NCBI GenBank assembly: GCA_009835395.1 | Contig: VXXM01000024.1 | Span: 1-64,000 of the forward strand | Source: Acidimicrobiia bacterium | GTDB taxonomy: Bacteria; Actinomycetota; Acidimicrobiia; Acidimicrobiales; CATQHL01 | DNA: 64,000 nucleotides | Direction: 5' to 3' | Part shown: positions 9,107 through 18,562 of the stretch, one piece after another | Layout: the number at the start of each line of letters is the position of its first letter | Position numbering within the stretch: the stretch's first letter is position 1 | Position numbers and translations under genes: made by a program | The notes under the pieces: model-generated | Told to the model about the DNA's origin: nothing | The model's database searches: none | The model's input: only the letters and a program-made list of their open reading frames with translations

Positions 9107-10669
9107 TCAGATGGCGATGGCGGCGGCCAGAGGCGTGCGGGGTTCGGCGGCGCCGGACAGCATGCCGTCGGGGCTCACCTCGATGAGGTGGGCGTGGCCG
9201 GTGAGCTTCGGGTTCTCGTCGAGGCCGGCGACGTTGTGGCCCCGCGCCGCCAGCCCATCGGCCCAGGCGGCCGGCGTGTGGGGTTCCAGCGCCACCGGTG
9301 GCAGCCATCCCGGCGTCCAGGTGGCGAAGGCGTCCGGCCCCAGCAGCACCCAGCGACCGGCGCCCAGGATCTCGGTTGGGGACTGGCCGCAGTGCAGCAG
9401 CCGGGCCAGCATCTGCAGCACTACCTGCGGCTGGGCGTCCCCTCCCATCGTGCCGAGCACCGCCCGGTTCCGGCCGTCCAGCGCGGTCACCAGCGCCGGG
9501 CTGAGGGTGTGGGGTGGGCGGCGGCCCGGTGCGTAGCACGCCGGGTGCCCCGGGTCGAGGCTGAAGCCCAGCCCCCGGTTGTGCAGGAAGATGCCGGTGC
9601 CGCCGGAGACCAGCAGCGACCCGAATCCCATGGCATTGGACTGGATGAGCGACACGGTGAGCCGATCATCGGCGGTGCACAGGTACGTCGTGTCGCCGCC
9701 GGCAGTCGGCGGGGTGACCGGTGTGTCGCCCGCCAGCACGCGCCGGCGCAGGCCGTCGATCCGCGCCGGATCCAGCAGTTCGGCCACGTCTGGGGAGTCC
9801 GACAGCTCGGCCGGCCGGAACGACCCGACAGCGCGGGCCGCCTCGATCAGCCAGTGGGCCCAGTCGGCGTCACCGGGATCGGCGGGAAGGTCGAGACCCT
9901 GCGCCAGAGCCGCCGCGGCCAGGATCAGGTAGCCCTGCGAGTTCGGCGGCACCGTCCAGAGCCGGTGACCCCAGGCTTCGACGGTGGCGGGTTCGACCCA
10001 GTCCGCCTGCGAGGTGGCCAGGTCCTCCGGGCTGAAGAGCCCGTCAGCGAGGCTCAGCAGGCCGTCGCCGAACTCGCCACCGTAGAAGGCGTCCCGACCG
10101 CCGGTGGCAATCGCCTCGAGTGCCCGCGCCGAGCCCGGTCTGCGCACGGTGTCGCCGGCCTGCAGGTCGCCGGGAATGTCGGTGTTGCCGTCGGAACCGG
10201 CCACGTCGCCAGCCGCGGCCGCCAGTTCGCCAGAGGCGGTGAACCCGTCGGCCGCGTAGGCGTGTGCCGCACCGAGCACCTCGGGCAGGTTCATCACGCC
10301 GAACCGGGCATGCAGGGCCAGCCAGCCGTCCACGCAGCCCGGAACGGTGACTGCAGCCGGGTGGCGCAGGCGGGGCATCTGACGGTGCCCCTCGGCGCGC
10401 AGCCGCTCCGCCGAGGCCCCGGACGGCGCCCGGCCCGAGGCGTTCAAGCACAGCGGAGCGCCCTCGCCGGTTCCGACCAGGGCGAACATGTCGCCGCCCA
10501 TGCCGCAGGTATTCGGTGCCACCACGGCGAGCACCGCCGCCGTGGCCACTGCCGCGTCGACGGCGTTGCCGCCCCCGGCGAGCATGCGAATTCCGGCCTC
10601 GCTGGCACGACCGTCGATGGAGCAGACCATGCCGGCAGAGCCGACCGCGGCGGGAACGGGATCCTGCAC
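9107..10669 (-). CDS. Gamma-glutamyltransferase family protein
   Basis: 520 aa Ntn-hydrolase of the gamma-glutamyltranspeptidase family. The large-subunit signature GGNAVDAAVATAAVLAVV is near residues 33-50 and GMGGD near 57. The autoprocessing Thr is in GGDTTYLCTADD, which would become the N terminus of the small subunit; SGGTGIFLHNRGLGFS and LGTMGGDAQPQVV follow as usual. I see no clear secretion signal, unlike periplasmic GGTs, so it may be cytoplasmic and cleave gamma-glutamyl amides or related compounds. The neighbouring EamA exporter is the only context clue. Confidence 0.85.
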   Translation of the reverse strand: MQDPVPAAVGSAGMVCSIDGRASEAGIRMLAGGGNAVDAAVATAAVLAVVAPNTCGMGGDMFALVGTGEGAPLCLNASGRAPSGASAERLRAEGHRQMPRLRHPAAVTVPGCVDGWLALHARFGVMNLPEVLGAAHAYAADGFTASGELAAAAGDVAGSDGNTDIPGDLQAGDTVRRPGSARALEAIATGGRDAFYGGEFGDGLLSLADGLFSPEDLATSQADWVEPATVEAWGHRLWTVPPNSQGYLILAAAALAQGLDLPADPGDADWAHWLIEAARAVGSFRPAELSDSPDVAELLDPARIDGLRRRVLAGDTPVTPPTAGGDTTYLCTADDRLTVSLIQSNAMGFGSLLVSGGTGIFLHNRGLGFSLDPGHPACYAPGRRPPHTLSPALVTALDGRNRAVLGTMGGDAQPQVVLQMLARLLHCGQSPTEILGAGRWVLLGPDAFATWTPGWLPPVALEPHTPAAWADGLAARGHNVAGLDENPKLTGHAHLIEVSPDGMLSGAAEPRTPLAAAIAI

Positions 10670-10685
10670 GTTGACCTCCAGGGTC

Positions 10686-13088
10686 TCAGGCGTCGCCGCC
10701 GGTGGCGGCCGGAGAGGCGGTTTCGTGGCGCGCCCCGTCGCCGCCGGATCTGCGGATCGGCCTGCGGTGCACGAACCGCGGCAGCGCCACGATGGCGGCC
10801 CCGCCGACGGCGATCGCCGCCCACACCGGGCCCCACAGCCACGCCGGCGGCAGGTCGAGTTCGAAGTAGTCGCGCAGCCCTCCGGAGACCATCACCACCA
10901 CGTAGAGCACGGCCATCACCCCCGCCAGGACGATCTTCCAGGGCCGCAGCGGGCGGCTCGTCACCACGAGGATGACGAGGCCCAGGCCGAGCAGCGTCAT
11001 GGTGGCCACCGTGCGCGCCTCGATCAGCGTCGTGTCCGATGCCCGGCGGGCCACCTCGTAGACGACCATCGTGCAGGCCGCCGCTACCGCCCCGGCCGGT
11101 ATCGAGAAGCGGAGCACCCGCTGCAGGAACCCGGGCCGCACCAGTTCGGTGCTGGGCGCCAGCGCCAGGAAGATGCCCGGGACGCCGATGCTGAACGTCC
11201 CGATGAGCGTGAGGTGCCGGGGCAGGAACGGGAACGACACGCCCATGATCCCGATGGCGGCCGTGATCAGCAGCGCGTAGGCGGCCTTGGCGATGAACAG
11301 GTTCGAGACCCGCTCCACGTTGTTGATGACCTTGCGGCCCTCGTCCACCACCCGGGGCAGCGTGGCGAAGGAGTCGTCCAGCACCACCAGCTCGGCCACG
11401 GCCCGGCTGGCGGCGCTACCCGACCCCATGGCGATGCCCATGTCGGAGTCCTTGAGCGCCAGCACGTCGTTGACGCCGTCGCCGGTCATGGCCACCGTCC
11501 GGCCCCCGGCCTGCAGCGCGCCCACCATGGCGCGCTTCTGGTGCGGCGTGACCCGGCCGAACACGGCGCTGCGCTGCATGGCCGCGCCGAGTTCGGCCGC
11601 TTCGGTCGGCAGCTCGCGGGCGTCCACGTAGGCCTCGGCGCCGGGAACTCCGGCCCGCTGGGCGACCGCGGAGACGGTGGCGGCGTTGTCCCCGGAGATG
11701 ACCTTGAGGTCCACGCCCTGGTCCTGGAAGTAGGCCAGGATCTCGGGTGCGTCGTGGCGGATTGTGTCACCCAGCACCACGACCGCCACAGCGCGGCGGT
11801 CCGGCGCCGGACCGTTTCCGCCGGCGCCGTTGTCCGCCCGGCTGAGAAGCAGGACCCTGCGACCGGCTTCCGCCCAGTACTCCGCCCGGCTGCGCGCCTC
11901 GCCATCGGAGGGCACGAGCAGGATGTCGGGCGCCCCGAAGTAGAAGAGTCCCCGGTCGGCGAACTCCGCCGAAGCCCACTTGCGTGCCGAGGAGAAGGGC
12001 TCCACCGCCACGAGCTGCCAGCTCTCGGGAGGCGGGCAGGCGGATGCGACCGCGGCGGTGGTGGCGTTCGGGCTCGGATCCGACGCCGCCATCGCCCCGA
12101 GGGCGGCGGTCGCCGCGGCGGCGTCCCAGCCGTCCATCGGCTCCACCGACTCGAAGGAGATTTCCCCGGTGGTGATCGTGCCCGTCTTGTCCAGGCAGAG
12201 GGTGTCCACCCGGGCCAGCAACTCCACCGCCGCCAACTCCTTGGCCAGGGCGCGCCGGCGAGCCAGGGCGATCACACCGGCCACGAACGCCAGCGACGTG
12301 AGCAGCACCAGCCCGTCGGGCACCATCGCCACGGCGGCCCCCACGGTGCCGCGCAGCGCCTCCTGCCAGCGGTCCTCGGCGCCTAGCAACCGCCACAGCA
12401 ACAGGGCGCTCGCCGGAGGTATCAGCCACACCAGCACCCGCAGGATCTGGTTCACGCCGCGCCGCAGCTCGGAGTCCACCAGGCTGAACCGGCGGGCCTC
12501 CTCGCTCAACTCGGCGGCGTAGGAGGCGGCCCCGATGCCGGTGGCCTGGTAGACCCCGCTGCCGGCGGCCACGAAACTGCCGGACATCACCTGGCTGCCC
12601 GGCTCCTTGCCGATGGCGTCGGACTCGCCGGTCAGGAGCGACTCGTCCACCTCCAGTCCCACCGCGGCGAGCACCGTGCCGTCCACCACCACCTGGTCAC
12701 CGGAGGCGAGCTCCAGCAGGTCGTCGGCCACCACGCCGCCCACGTCGATCTCGCTGCTCTCGCCGTCGCGGCGCACGCGCGCCCGAGGCTCGGAAAGAAC
12801 GGCGAGGCGCCGCAGCTCCGCCCGCGCCCGCAGCTCCTGGATTATGCCGATGATGCTGTTGGACACGACCACGCCCACGAACAGCGCATCACCGGGCGCG
12901 TCCGCCACCAGGATCAGCACCAGCAGGCTGAGAAGGATGGCGTTGACGGGGGTGAAGACGTTCGCCCGGATGATCTCGCCAAGGGTGCGCACGGGGGCGT
13001 CGGGCACGTCGTTGACGCGGCCGTCGGCGACACGCTGCGCCACCTCGTCGGCGGTCAGGCCGGCGAGGTCGGCAGCGGTCGCGCTCAT
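10686..13088 (-). CDS. CtpE-like cation-transporting P-type ATPase
   Basis: 800 aa from ATG 13088; a longer open frame exists but its extra N terminus is not family-like. Features in order: N-terminal FTPVNAILLSLL helix, SNSIIGIIQELRA segment, phosphatase loop LLTGESDAIGKEPGS, phosphorylation motif CLDKTGTITTGE, hinge motif GDGVNDVLALKDSDMG, and a C-terminal set of membrane helices. Overall arrangement and loop sequences are like mycobacterial CtpE, linked to calcium uptake, but ion selectivity is inference. The Nudix gene lies 10 bp upstream on the same strand. Confidence 0.87.
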   Translation of the reverse strand: MSATAADLAGLTADEVAQRVADGRVNDVPDAPVRTLGEIIRANVFTPVNAILLSLLVLILVADAPGDALFVGVVVSNSIIGIIQELRARAELRRLAVLSEPRARVRRDGESSEIDVGGVVADDLLELASGDQVVVDGTVLAAVGLEVDESLLTGESDAIGKEPGSQVMSGSFVAAGSGVYQATGIGAASYAAELSEEARRFSLVDSELRRGVNQILRVLVWLIPPASALLLWRLLGAEDRWQEALRGTVGAAVAMVPDGLVLLTSLAFVAGVIALARRRALAKELAAVELLARVDTLCLDKTGTITTGEISFESVEPMDGWDAAAATAALGAMAASDPSPNATTAAVASACPPPESWQLVAVEPFSSARKWASAEFADRGLFYFGAPDILLVPSDGEARSRAEYWAEAGRRVLLLSRADNGAGGNGPAPDRRAVAVVVLGDTIRHDAPEILAYFQDQGVDLKVISGDNAATVSAVAQRAGVPGAEAYVDARELPTEAAELGAAMQRSAVFGRVTPHQKRAMVGALQAGGRTVAMTGDGVNDVLALKDSDMGIAMGSGSAASRAVAELVVLDDSFATLPRVVDEGRKVINNVERVSNLFIAKAAYALLITAAIGIMGVSFPFLPRHLTLIGTFSIGVPGIFLALAPSTELVRPGFLQRVLRFSIPAGAVAAACTMVVYEVARRASDTTLIEARTVATMTLLGLGLVILVVTSRPLRPWKIVLAGVMAVLYVVVMVSGGLRDYFELDLPPAWLWGPVWAAIAVGGAAIVALPRFVHRRPIRRSGGDGARHETASPAATGGDA

Positions 13089-13098
13089 GGCCGGGATG

Positions 13099-13887
13099 TT
13101 AGGTGAGCCCGCCGCCTCCGCTGCGCTCCAGTCGCCAGGGACGGCCCTCGGTCGCCCACAGCCGGTGCCGGGCGCCGGGGACATCGGGGTCGCCGGTCTC
13201 GTAGCCGGCATCGCCCGCGAACAGTGCCACCCCCTCCCCGTCGGCGGTGGTGATCAGGCGGGTGTCGTAGAACATCGGCTCGCGCCGCTGCGCCGCCGCC
13301 AGGGCGTCGCTGACGGTCGCGAAGCCCTGGAGTTCGTGCACGGTCACGTAGGTGGGCGGCAGGAACCACGTGCCACCGGCGTCGGTGTGGCGGCGAAGCG
13401 CCTCGGCCGGCGTCAGCCAGAGGTGCTCGGACATCTCGCGTCCGTCCACCTGCACAGCGTCGGGCGGGGCCGGCGCCAGGAAGAACCAGGTGGCGAGTTG
13501 GTGGTCGAAGTCCGGCGGGGGCGTCCAGTGGGAGAAGCGCACGAGTGCGCGCGGGTCCAACTGCAGGCCCGCCTCCTCCTCGGTCTCCCGGACCGCGGTG
13601 ATGCGCGCCACCTCGTAGCGGTCGTCGGGATTGTCCGCCGCAGCCCGGTCCTCGGGGTCCACGCGGCCGCCGGGGAAGGCCCACACCCCGCCCATGACCG
13701 GCATGTCGGGGTTGCGCCGCAGCAGCAGGATCTGGACCCCGCCCGGCGACTGGCGCAGCAGCACCGCCGTCGCAGCCGGCACCGGCGCCGACGAACTTCG
13801 CCGGGCATAGTCGGCCAGCCACCGCTCGTAGTGCGCGCCGCGGCGGCTGGGAGGAGCCATAGAGACCACGAGAGTACCCGCGGCCAC
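13099..13887 (-). CDS. Nudix hydrolase
   Basis: 262 aa from GTG 13887; ATG 13860 (MAPPSRRG) is an equally likely start and neither has a clear ribosome site. The Nudix box is present as GGRVDPEDR followed by RETEEEAGLQL, with an insertion of about 20 residues between the Gly part and the REUxEE part. This resembles the NUDT7/NUDT19 (CoA-diphosphatase-like) group rather than MutT. The core is preceded by RRNPDMPVMGGVWAFPGG. Probable role is hydrolysis of a nucleoside-diphosphate-linked metabolite. It shares a strand with the ThDP enzyme upstream and the P-type ATPase downstream. Confidence 0.82.
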   Translation of the reverse strand: MAAGTLVVSMAPPSRRGAHYERWLADYARRSSSAPVPAATAVLLRQSPGGVQILLLRRNPDMPVMGGVWAFPGGRVDPEDRAAADNPDDRYEVARITAVRETEEEAGLQLDPRALVRFSHWTPPPDFDHQLATWFFLAPAPPDAVQVDGREMSEHLWLTPAEALRRHTDAGGTWFLPPTYVTVHELQGFATVSDALAAAQRREPMFYDTRLITTADGEGVALFAGDAGYETGDPDVPGARHRLWATEGRPWRLERSGGGGLT

Positions 13888-13915
13888 CCACGGCGGTCGC
13901 AGGCCCGGCGCCGCG

Positions 13916-15589
13916 CTAGGACGCCTGGGCCGCCCGGCGGATCTCGCTGAGGGTGGCGTGCGGGAGCATCGCCTCGGGATCGACGCGCAACTCCAGTACG
14001 GCCGGGACGCCGGAGGCCAGTGCCTGTTCGAATGCCTCGGGGAACTGCTCGGTGCGTTCGATGATGGCGCCGAATCCGCCGAACGCGCGGGCGTAGGCGG
14101 CGAAGTCGGGGTTGAGGAGGTCCGAGGCGCTCGGGCGGTCGGGGTAGGTGCGCTCCTGGTGCATCCGGATCGTGGCGAGCATGCCGTTGTTCATCACCAC
14201 GACGATGATCGGCGCGTCGTACTGCACCGATGTGGCCAGCTCCTGGGCGGTCATGAGGAAATCGCCGTCGCCGCAGAATGCGACCACCGGAGCCTCGGGG
14301 GCGTGCAGCTTGGCGGCCACGGCGGCGGGGACGGCGTAACCCATGGCGCCGCTCTGGGAACCCAACTGCGTGCCGTAGCGCTTGAAACGGTAGTAGCGCT
14401 GCGGCCACAGCGAGAAGTTGCCGGCCCCGTTGGTGAGGATCGCCTCGGGAGGCAGGCGGCCGTCCAGCCAGCCGACCACCTCGCCGAAGTCCACCGACCC
14501 CGGGGCCGGCCGGCGACGCAGCGACTCCTCGTACTCGGTGCGGGCCGCCGCCGCCCAGTCCTGCCACGGCGGCTCCTCCGGGCCGTCCAGGTCCGCGAGG
14601 GCCGCGACCGTCTCGGGGGCGCCGGCACAGATGGCCAGATGCGGCTGGTAGACGCTCCCCAACTCAGCCGGATCGGGGTGGATGTGCACGAGCGTCTGGC
14701 GGGGGACCGGCGGTTCCAGCAGGGTGTAGCCGCCGGTGGCGGTGTCGCCGAGCCGGGTCCCGATCGCCACGATCAGATCCGCCTGGCGAATCCGGTTGGC
14801 GAGCGCCGGCGTTGTGCCGACGCCGGCGTAGCCCACGTAGCTGGGCGAGTCGTTGTCGATGTAGTCCTGGCGGCGGAAGGTCGGGATGATCGGCAGGCGG
14901 TTGCGCTCGGCCCAGGCGGCGAGAGCGTGGCCGGCGTCCGCGCTCCAGGTGCCGCCGCCGACGATCACCAGCGGCCGCGCGGAGGACTGAAGCAGCGCAC
15001 CCAATTCCGCCAACTCCTCCGGCGAGGGCGACGGTCGCTGCGGCGGCGGAGCCACAGGAGCGTCGGCAACCGCGATCTCTTCCGCCAGCACGTCCTCCGG
15101 CAGCGAGACGACGACGGGCCCGGGCCGGCCCTCCCGCGCCACCCGGGCGGCCTCCGTTGCGGTCTCGCTCAACAGTTCCGGCCGGTCCACCTCCACCGAC
15201 CACTTCGCCAGCGGGGCGAAGAACGCCTCGAAGTCCACCTCCTGGAAGGCTCGGCGCCCTCGATGAGCGGTGGGGACCTGGCCGATGAACAGCAGCAGCG
15301 CCGCGCCGCTCATGGATGCGTTGTGCACCGCCACCGAGGCGTGCGTGGCCCCCGGTCCCCGGGTCACGAAGGCCACCCCCAGGTCGCCGCGCAGGCGGGC
15401 GGTCGCCTCGGCCATGATCCCGGCTCCGGACTCGTGGCGGCACACCACGGTGCGGATGGCCGGCTCGTCGTGCAGGGCATCCAGCACCGCCAGGAAACTC
15501 TCACCCGGCACCGTGAAGATCGTCTCCACGCCGTGGCGGCGAAGCTGGTCCACCAACACCCGCCCCCCGTGGCGCATCGCGGGGTTCAC
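13916..15589 (-). CDS. Thiamine-diphosphate-dependent enzyme, acetolactate synthase-like
   Basis: 557 aa from GTG 15589, which overlaps the stop of the upstream cupin gene (GTGA). Three-domain ThDP fold: N-terminal Pyr domain with catalytic Glu in CRHESGAGIMAEATAR, central domain with GGGTWSADAGHAL, and PP domain with the GDGDFLMTAQEL...NNG cofactor motif. It is homologous to acetolactate synthase large subunit and benzoylformate decarboxylase. No regulatory small subunit or other branched-chain gene is nearby, so a catabolic decarboxylase or carboligase is more likely than valine synthesis. The translational link to the cupin protein suggests a shared pathway. Confidence 0.84.
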   Translation of the reverse strand: MNPAMRHGGRVLVDQLRRHGVETIFTVPGESFLAVLDALHDEPAIRTVVCRHESGAGIMAEATARLRGDLGVAFVTRGPGATHASVAVHNASMSGAALLLFIGQVPTAHRGRRAFQEVDFEAFFAPLAKWSVEVDRPELLSETATEAARVAREGRPGPVVVSLPEDVLAEEIAVADAPVAPPPQRPSPSPEELAELGALLQSSARPLVIVGGGTWSADAGHALAAWAERNRLPIIPTFRRQDYIDNDSPSYVGYAGVGTTPALANRIRQADLIVAIGTRLGDTATGGYTLLEPPVPRQTLVHIHPDPAELGSVYQPHLAICAGAPETVAALADLDGPEEPPWQDWAAAARTEYEESLRRRPAPGSVDFGEVVGWLDGRLPPEAILTNGAGNFSLWPQRYYRFKRYGTQLGSQSGAMGYAVPAAVAAKLHAPEAPVVAFCGDGDFLMTAQELATSVQYDAPIIVVVMNNGMLATIRMHQERTYPDRPSASDLLNPDFAAYARAFGGFGAIIERTEQFPEAFEQALASGVPAVLELRVDPEAMLPHATLSEIRRAAQAS

Positions 15590-16149
15590 CGCAGCGGTTC
15601 CTCGAGGAAGACCCGGGCCCGCTGGCGGGCGGGCCGGTCGGCGTCGGCCGGGTCGGTGTAGCGGATGGTACGCCTGCCGGCCCACTCGGCCGGCAGCAGC
15701 ATCACCCGCACGAAGGCCGTCTCCTCAGTGGCGGAGGACTCGGCGTAGACCGGCTCGGGGCCGCTCTCGAACCAGGCGCCGCCGGCCCCGTAGGCGGTGG
15801 TGACACCGCCGGTCGTGATCGTCAACCCGCCGAACAGCAGCCGGCGAATTCCCGGGCCCGGATGGACGTGCCGGTAGGCGATCGCGCCGGGCGGGAAGTC
15901 CACGCGGTCACAGCGCATGACCCACGGTTGCGAGTCGTCCAGATCGACGGCGGCGGCGAGGGCGGCGCCGGCCGGCTCGTCGACAGCGTCCGCGCCGGTC
16001 ATCAGCGCCCACGAGAGTGCCGGGCCGGCGACCGTCGCGCCACCGAAGTGGGCCGTGTCGTTGGCGAGTTCGTACACGACCCTGTTGCCCGGCTCGCAGG
16101 TGACGCCCGCCGGATGTTCGTGCAGAGCGAGCAGGGCGTGCATCGACAT
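15586..16149 (-). CDS. Cupin-fold protein of unknown function
   Basis: 187 aa. The middle part HVHPGPGIRRLLFGGLTITTGG looks like a cupin metal site, with His residues and a conserved Gly-rich strand; a second half around GGAWFESGPEPVYAES continues the beta-barrel. The N-terminal half (GNRVVYELANDTAHFGGATVAGPALSW) is not something I can assign. Stop and start of the ThDP gene downstream overlap by 4 bp, so both proteins are made from one message. I do not recognise a specific function; a sensor or small isomerase acting on the ThDP enzyme's substrate is possible. Confidence 0.65.
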   Translation of the reverse strand: MSMHALLALHEHPAGVTCEPGNRVVYELANDTAHFGGATVAGPALSWALMTGADAVDEPAGAALAAAVDLDDSQPWVMRCDRVDFPPGAIAYRHVHPGPGIRRLLFGGLTITTGGVTTAYGAGGAWFESGPEPVYAESSATEETAFVRVMLLPAEWAGRRTIRYTDPADADRPARQRARVFLEEPLR

Positions 16150-16271
16150 TTCAGGATGCGGCTAGGAATCCGCCGCGCGAGACCCGCGCCGCAGGCCGGG
16201 TCCCTTGCCAGTGGATTCCGGCCTCCGACGGAATGACGGGGATGGGGTCCACGGTGCTACTCGGCAGCCCG

Positions 16272-17054
16272 CTACTGGAAGTGCTGGCCGCCGTCGACGA
16301 TGATGGTCTGCCCGGTCATGAACGCCGAGCCCGGACTGCAGAGGAACACCGCCGCGGCCGCCAAATCCTCGGGGTACTGGTCTCGCTTCAGCGTCCGGTT
16401 GGCGATCGACGCCCTGCTGATCGTTTCGAAGTCCACCCCCGCTGGGTTCTCCCGGACGCCGTCGGAGATGGTGAAGCTGGGCGCCACCGAGTTCACGAGC
16501 ACGCCGTCGCCGCCGATCTCGCGCGCCAGCGCCTTGGTCATCGCCAGCACCGCGCCCTTGCTGGCCACGTAGTGCAGCAGGAACGGTACGCCGCGGAAGA
16601 TCGTGCCGGAGGTGATGTTCACGACGCGCCCACCGCCCTGGCGGCGCATGTGCGGCACGACGGCGCGCGTGGCCAGGAACGTGCCGATGACGTTGACCTC
16701 ATAGACCTGCCGCCATTCCTCGACGGAGATCTCCTCGAAGGGTTGCATCGACAGGGACGTGTAGATGCCGGCGTTGTTGACGAGGATGTCGACTCGCCCG
16801 GTGGCCTCGAGGGCGGCGTCCACCATGGCGTCGACGTCGCCGGGATCCGACACGTCGGCGGTCACCCCGATGCCGTCCGGGTATCTGGTGGCGGCCTCCT
16901 GCGCCCCGGCCAGGTCAGCGATCACGAGGCGGGCGCCGGCGCGGGCCAACCCGTCGGCGATGCCGCGGCCGATGCCTTTTGCGCCGCCGGTCACGATGGC
17001 GGTCTGGCCCGCCAGCGAGAAGTCTTCGTTGCTGGGTGTCACGAGTTCTGGCAT
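16272..17054 (-). CDS. Short-chain dehydrogenase/reductase
   Basis: 260 aa from ATG 17054, chosen because GGAGGA lies 7 bp upstream; an alternative ATG at 17078 overlaps the NIPSNAP stop (ATGA). Classical SDR: nucleotide motif TGGAKGIGRG, NNAG, catalytic Ser in NITSG, and Tyr-Lys in YVASK, ending with the usual MTGQTIIVDGG. NAD(P)-dependent oxidation of a secondary alcohol is expected. It follows NIPSNAP and nucleoside hydrolase genes on the same strand, forming a small operon with them (18408 to 16272). Confidence 0.86.
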   Translation of the reverse strand: MPELVTPSNEDFSLAGQTAIVTGGAKGIGRGIADGLARAGARLVIADLAGAQEAATRYPDGIGVTADVSDPGDVDAMVDAALEATGRVDILVNNAGIYTSLSMQPFEEISVEEWRQVYEVNVIGTFLATRAVVPHMRRQGGGRVVNITSGTIFRGVPFLLHYVASKGAVLAMTKALAREIGGDGVLVNSVAPSFTISDGVRENPAGVDFETISRASIANRTLKRDQYPEDLAAAAVFLCSPGSAFMTGQTIIVDGGQHFQ

Positions 17055-17074
17055 GTGGCTGTCCTCCGGGGCGC

Positions 17075-17389
17075 TCATTGGATCGGCGAGAAGGCGGTCG
17101 GCACGAGGATCCGGTTCTGCTGGGTGTGCACCAGCGGGTGCAGCTTGGGCAGGAAGGCCTGCCAGCGCTCGTCGGCGGCCAGCGCCGCCCGCCGCTGCTC
17201 CCGGTCGGCGAAGTTCTCATAGCCCCAGATGGCGCAGATCGACGAGAGGGCACCGATCTCGACGGTGAACCAGCCGATGAGGTTCCCGAGGACCTCCTTC
17301 TGGATGATGATCCCCTCGGTCTCGTAGAGCCGCAGAACCTCTTTCAGCTTCCCGGTGTAGATGTGGTAGTCCCGCTGCTCGACGATCAT
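17075..17389 (-). CDS. NIPSNAP family protein
   Basis: 104 aa from ATG 17389, preceded by a good GGGAGGGAGA ribosome site; the open frame extends upstream but that part lies inside the nucleoside hydrolase gene. Sequence begins MIVEQRDYHIYTGKLKEVLRLY and contains WGYENFADREQRRAALAAD, the typical dimeric ferredoxin-like alpha-beta barrel of bacterial NIPSNAP proteins. These are found beside catabolic genes, but their biochemical role is unclear. It ends at the alternative start of the SDR gene. Confidence 0.8.
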   Translation of the reverse strand: MIVEQRDYHIYTGKLKEVLRLYETEGIIIQKEVLGNLIGWFTVEIGALSSICAIWGYENFADREQRRAALAADERWQAFLPKLHPLVHTQQNRILVPTAFSPIQ

Positions 17390-17457
17390 CGCTCTCCCTC
17401 CCGGTCGCTGAGCGATGGTAGCCGTGGCACTGTGCGTGGACAGGTGGACCGGGCCGG

Positions 17458-18408
17458 CTAGCTCTTGGCCGGGAGGTTCATGAGGCGCCCGCGGATCAAC
17501 TTGTAGAAGCCGTCGCTGTCCACCTCGCTGATCCAGTGGCAGTTCGGCTCGCGCTCCAGGCGATGCCAGTAGTCCACGACCGTCATTCCCATTGTGATTT
17601 CGGAATGGGTCTCGACCTCGACGAACACGTCCTTGCCGCCGTAGAGCCCAGGCTCCAGCAGGTAGGCGATCGTGGCGGGGTCGTGCAGCGGGCCGCCGCG
17701 CTCGCCGTAGCGCTTCATGTCGTAGCGCCCGTAGAACGACATCATGGCGGCGGCCTTGCGGCCGACGTCGCTGCCGAGGGTGCGCACGGACTCGATCCAC
17801 TCCGGACTCATCAGCGCCTTGTGGGTCACGTCCAGCGGCATCGTCACTATGGGCACACCGCTGCGGTACATCACGGCGGCAGCGTGGGGATCCACGTAGA
17901 CGTTGAACTCGGCCGCCGGCGTGGTGTTGCCGCCCACGAAGTAACCGCCTCCCATCGTCACGATCTGGCCGATCCTCGGGATGATGCGGGGCTCGCGAAC
18001 CATCGCCATGGCCACGTTGGTGATCGGCCCGACGGGGCAGAGCGTGATCTCCCCGTCATCGGCCGCCATGAGCACCTCCACCAGCCAGTCCACCGCGTGG
18101 ATGTCCTGCACCGGCATGGAAGGTTCGTCCCAGTCGGGGCCGTCGAGTCCGGTCTCGCCGTGCACGATCTCCGCCGTGACGAGGTCGCGCACCATCGGCC
18201 GCTCGCAGCCGGCGAAGATCTTCATATCGCGCCGGCCCGCCAACTCGCAGACCAGACGGGCGTTGCGGATCGTCAGCGGCAGCGGCACGTTGCCTGCCAC
18301 GCACGTGATTCCCAGAACCTCGAGTTCGGGGGATCCGAGGGCCAGCAGGATGGCGAGGGCGTCGTCCTGCCCCGGATCGGTGTCGATGATGATCTTTCGG
18401 GGAGTCAT
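17458..18408 (-). CDS. Nucleoside hydrolase (IUNH family)
   Basis: 316 aa, standard length. Calcium-site motif IIIDTDPGQDDALA at the N terminus, the mid-protein EFNVYVDPHAA and the C-terminal LHDP motif are all present, so this should be an active N-ribohydrolase releasing a base from a ribonucleoside in the cytoplasm. The gene is divergent from an RraA-type gene (154 bp apart) and followed by NIPSNAP and SDR genes. A second, unusual family member occurs at 36355-37341, again next to RraA and SDR genes. Confidence 0.88.
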   Translation of the reverse strand: MTPRKIIIDTDPGQDDALAILLALGSPELEVLGITCVAGNVPLPLTIRNARLVCELAGRRDMKIFAGCERPMVRDLVTAEIVHGETGLDGPDWDEPSMPVQDIHAVDWLVEVLMAADDGEITLCPVGPITNVAMAMVREPRIIPRIGQIVTMGGGYFVGGNTTPAAEFNVYVDPHAAAVMYRSGVPIVTMPLDVTHKALMSPEWIESVRTLGSDVGRKAAAMMSFYGRYDMKRYGERGGPLHDPATIAYLLEPGLYGGKDVFVEVETHSEITMGMTVVDYWHRLEREPNCHWISEVDSDGFYKLIRGRLMNLPAKS

Positions 18409-18562
18409 GACCGGAGGCTAGACCGCGACCAACTCCATCCCTTCGCCGCACCGTTGCCGAGGAATCACCGGGTACAGCGAGGTTCGACCAACCGTCTCTC
18501 GGTAACATGCCGCGGCCGACGAGCGGCCATCTGGGGGATCCACCGACCGAAGCCGGAGAGAC

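Noticed and set aside
7621-9186. Long plus-strand open frame (521 codons) opposite the enolase-superfamily and EamA genes
   Set aside because: Antisense shadow of two well-supported genes; His/Gln/Pro-rich with no domain.
9188-12386. Two very long plus-strand frames (about 595 and 632 codons) opposite the GGT and P-type ATPase genes
   Set aside because: Mirror frames of genes with complete catalytic motifs; composition is that of a reverse-complement frame.
16211-16236. ATTCCG...CGGAAT inverted repeat between the cupin and SDR genes as a terminator
   Set aside because: Only 6-bp arms with an 8-bp loop and no T-run; too weak to call.
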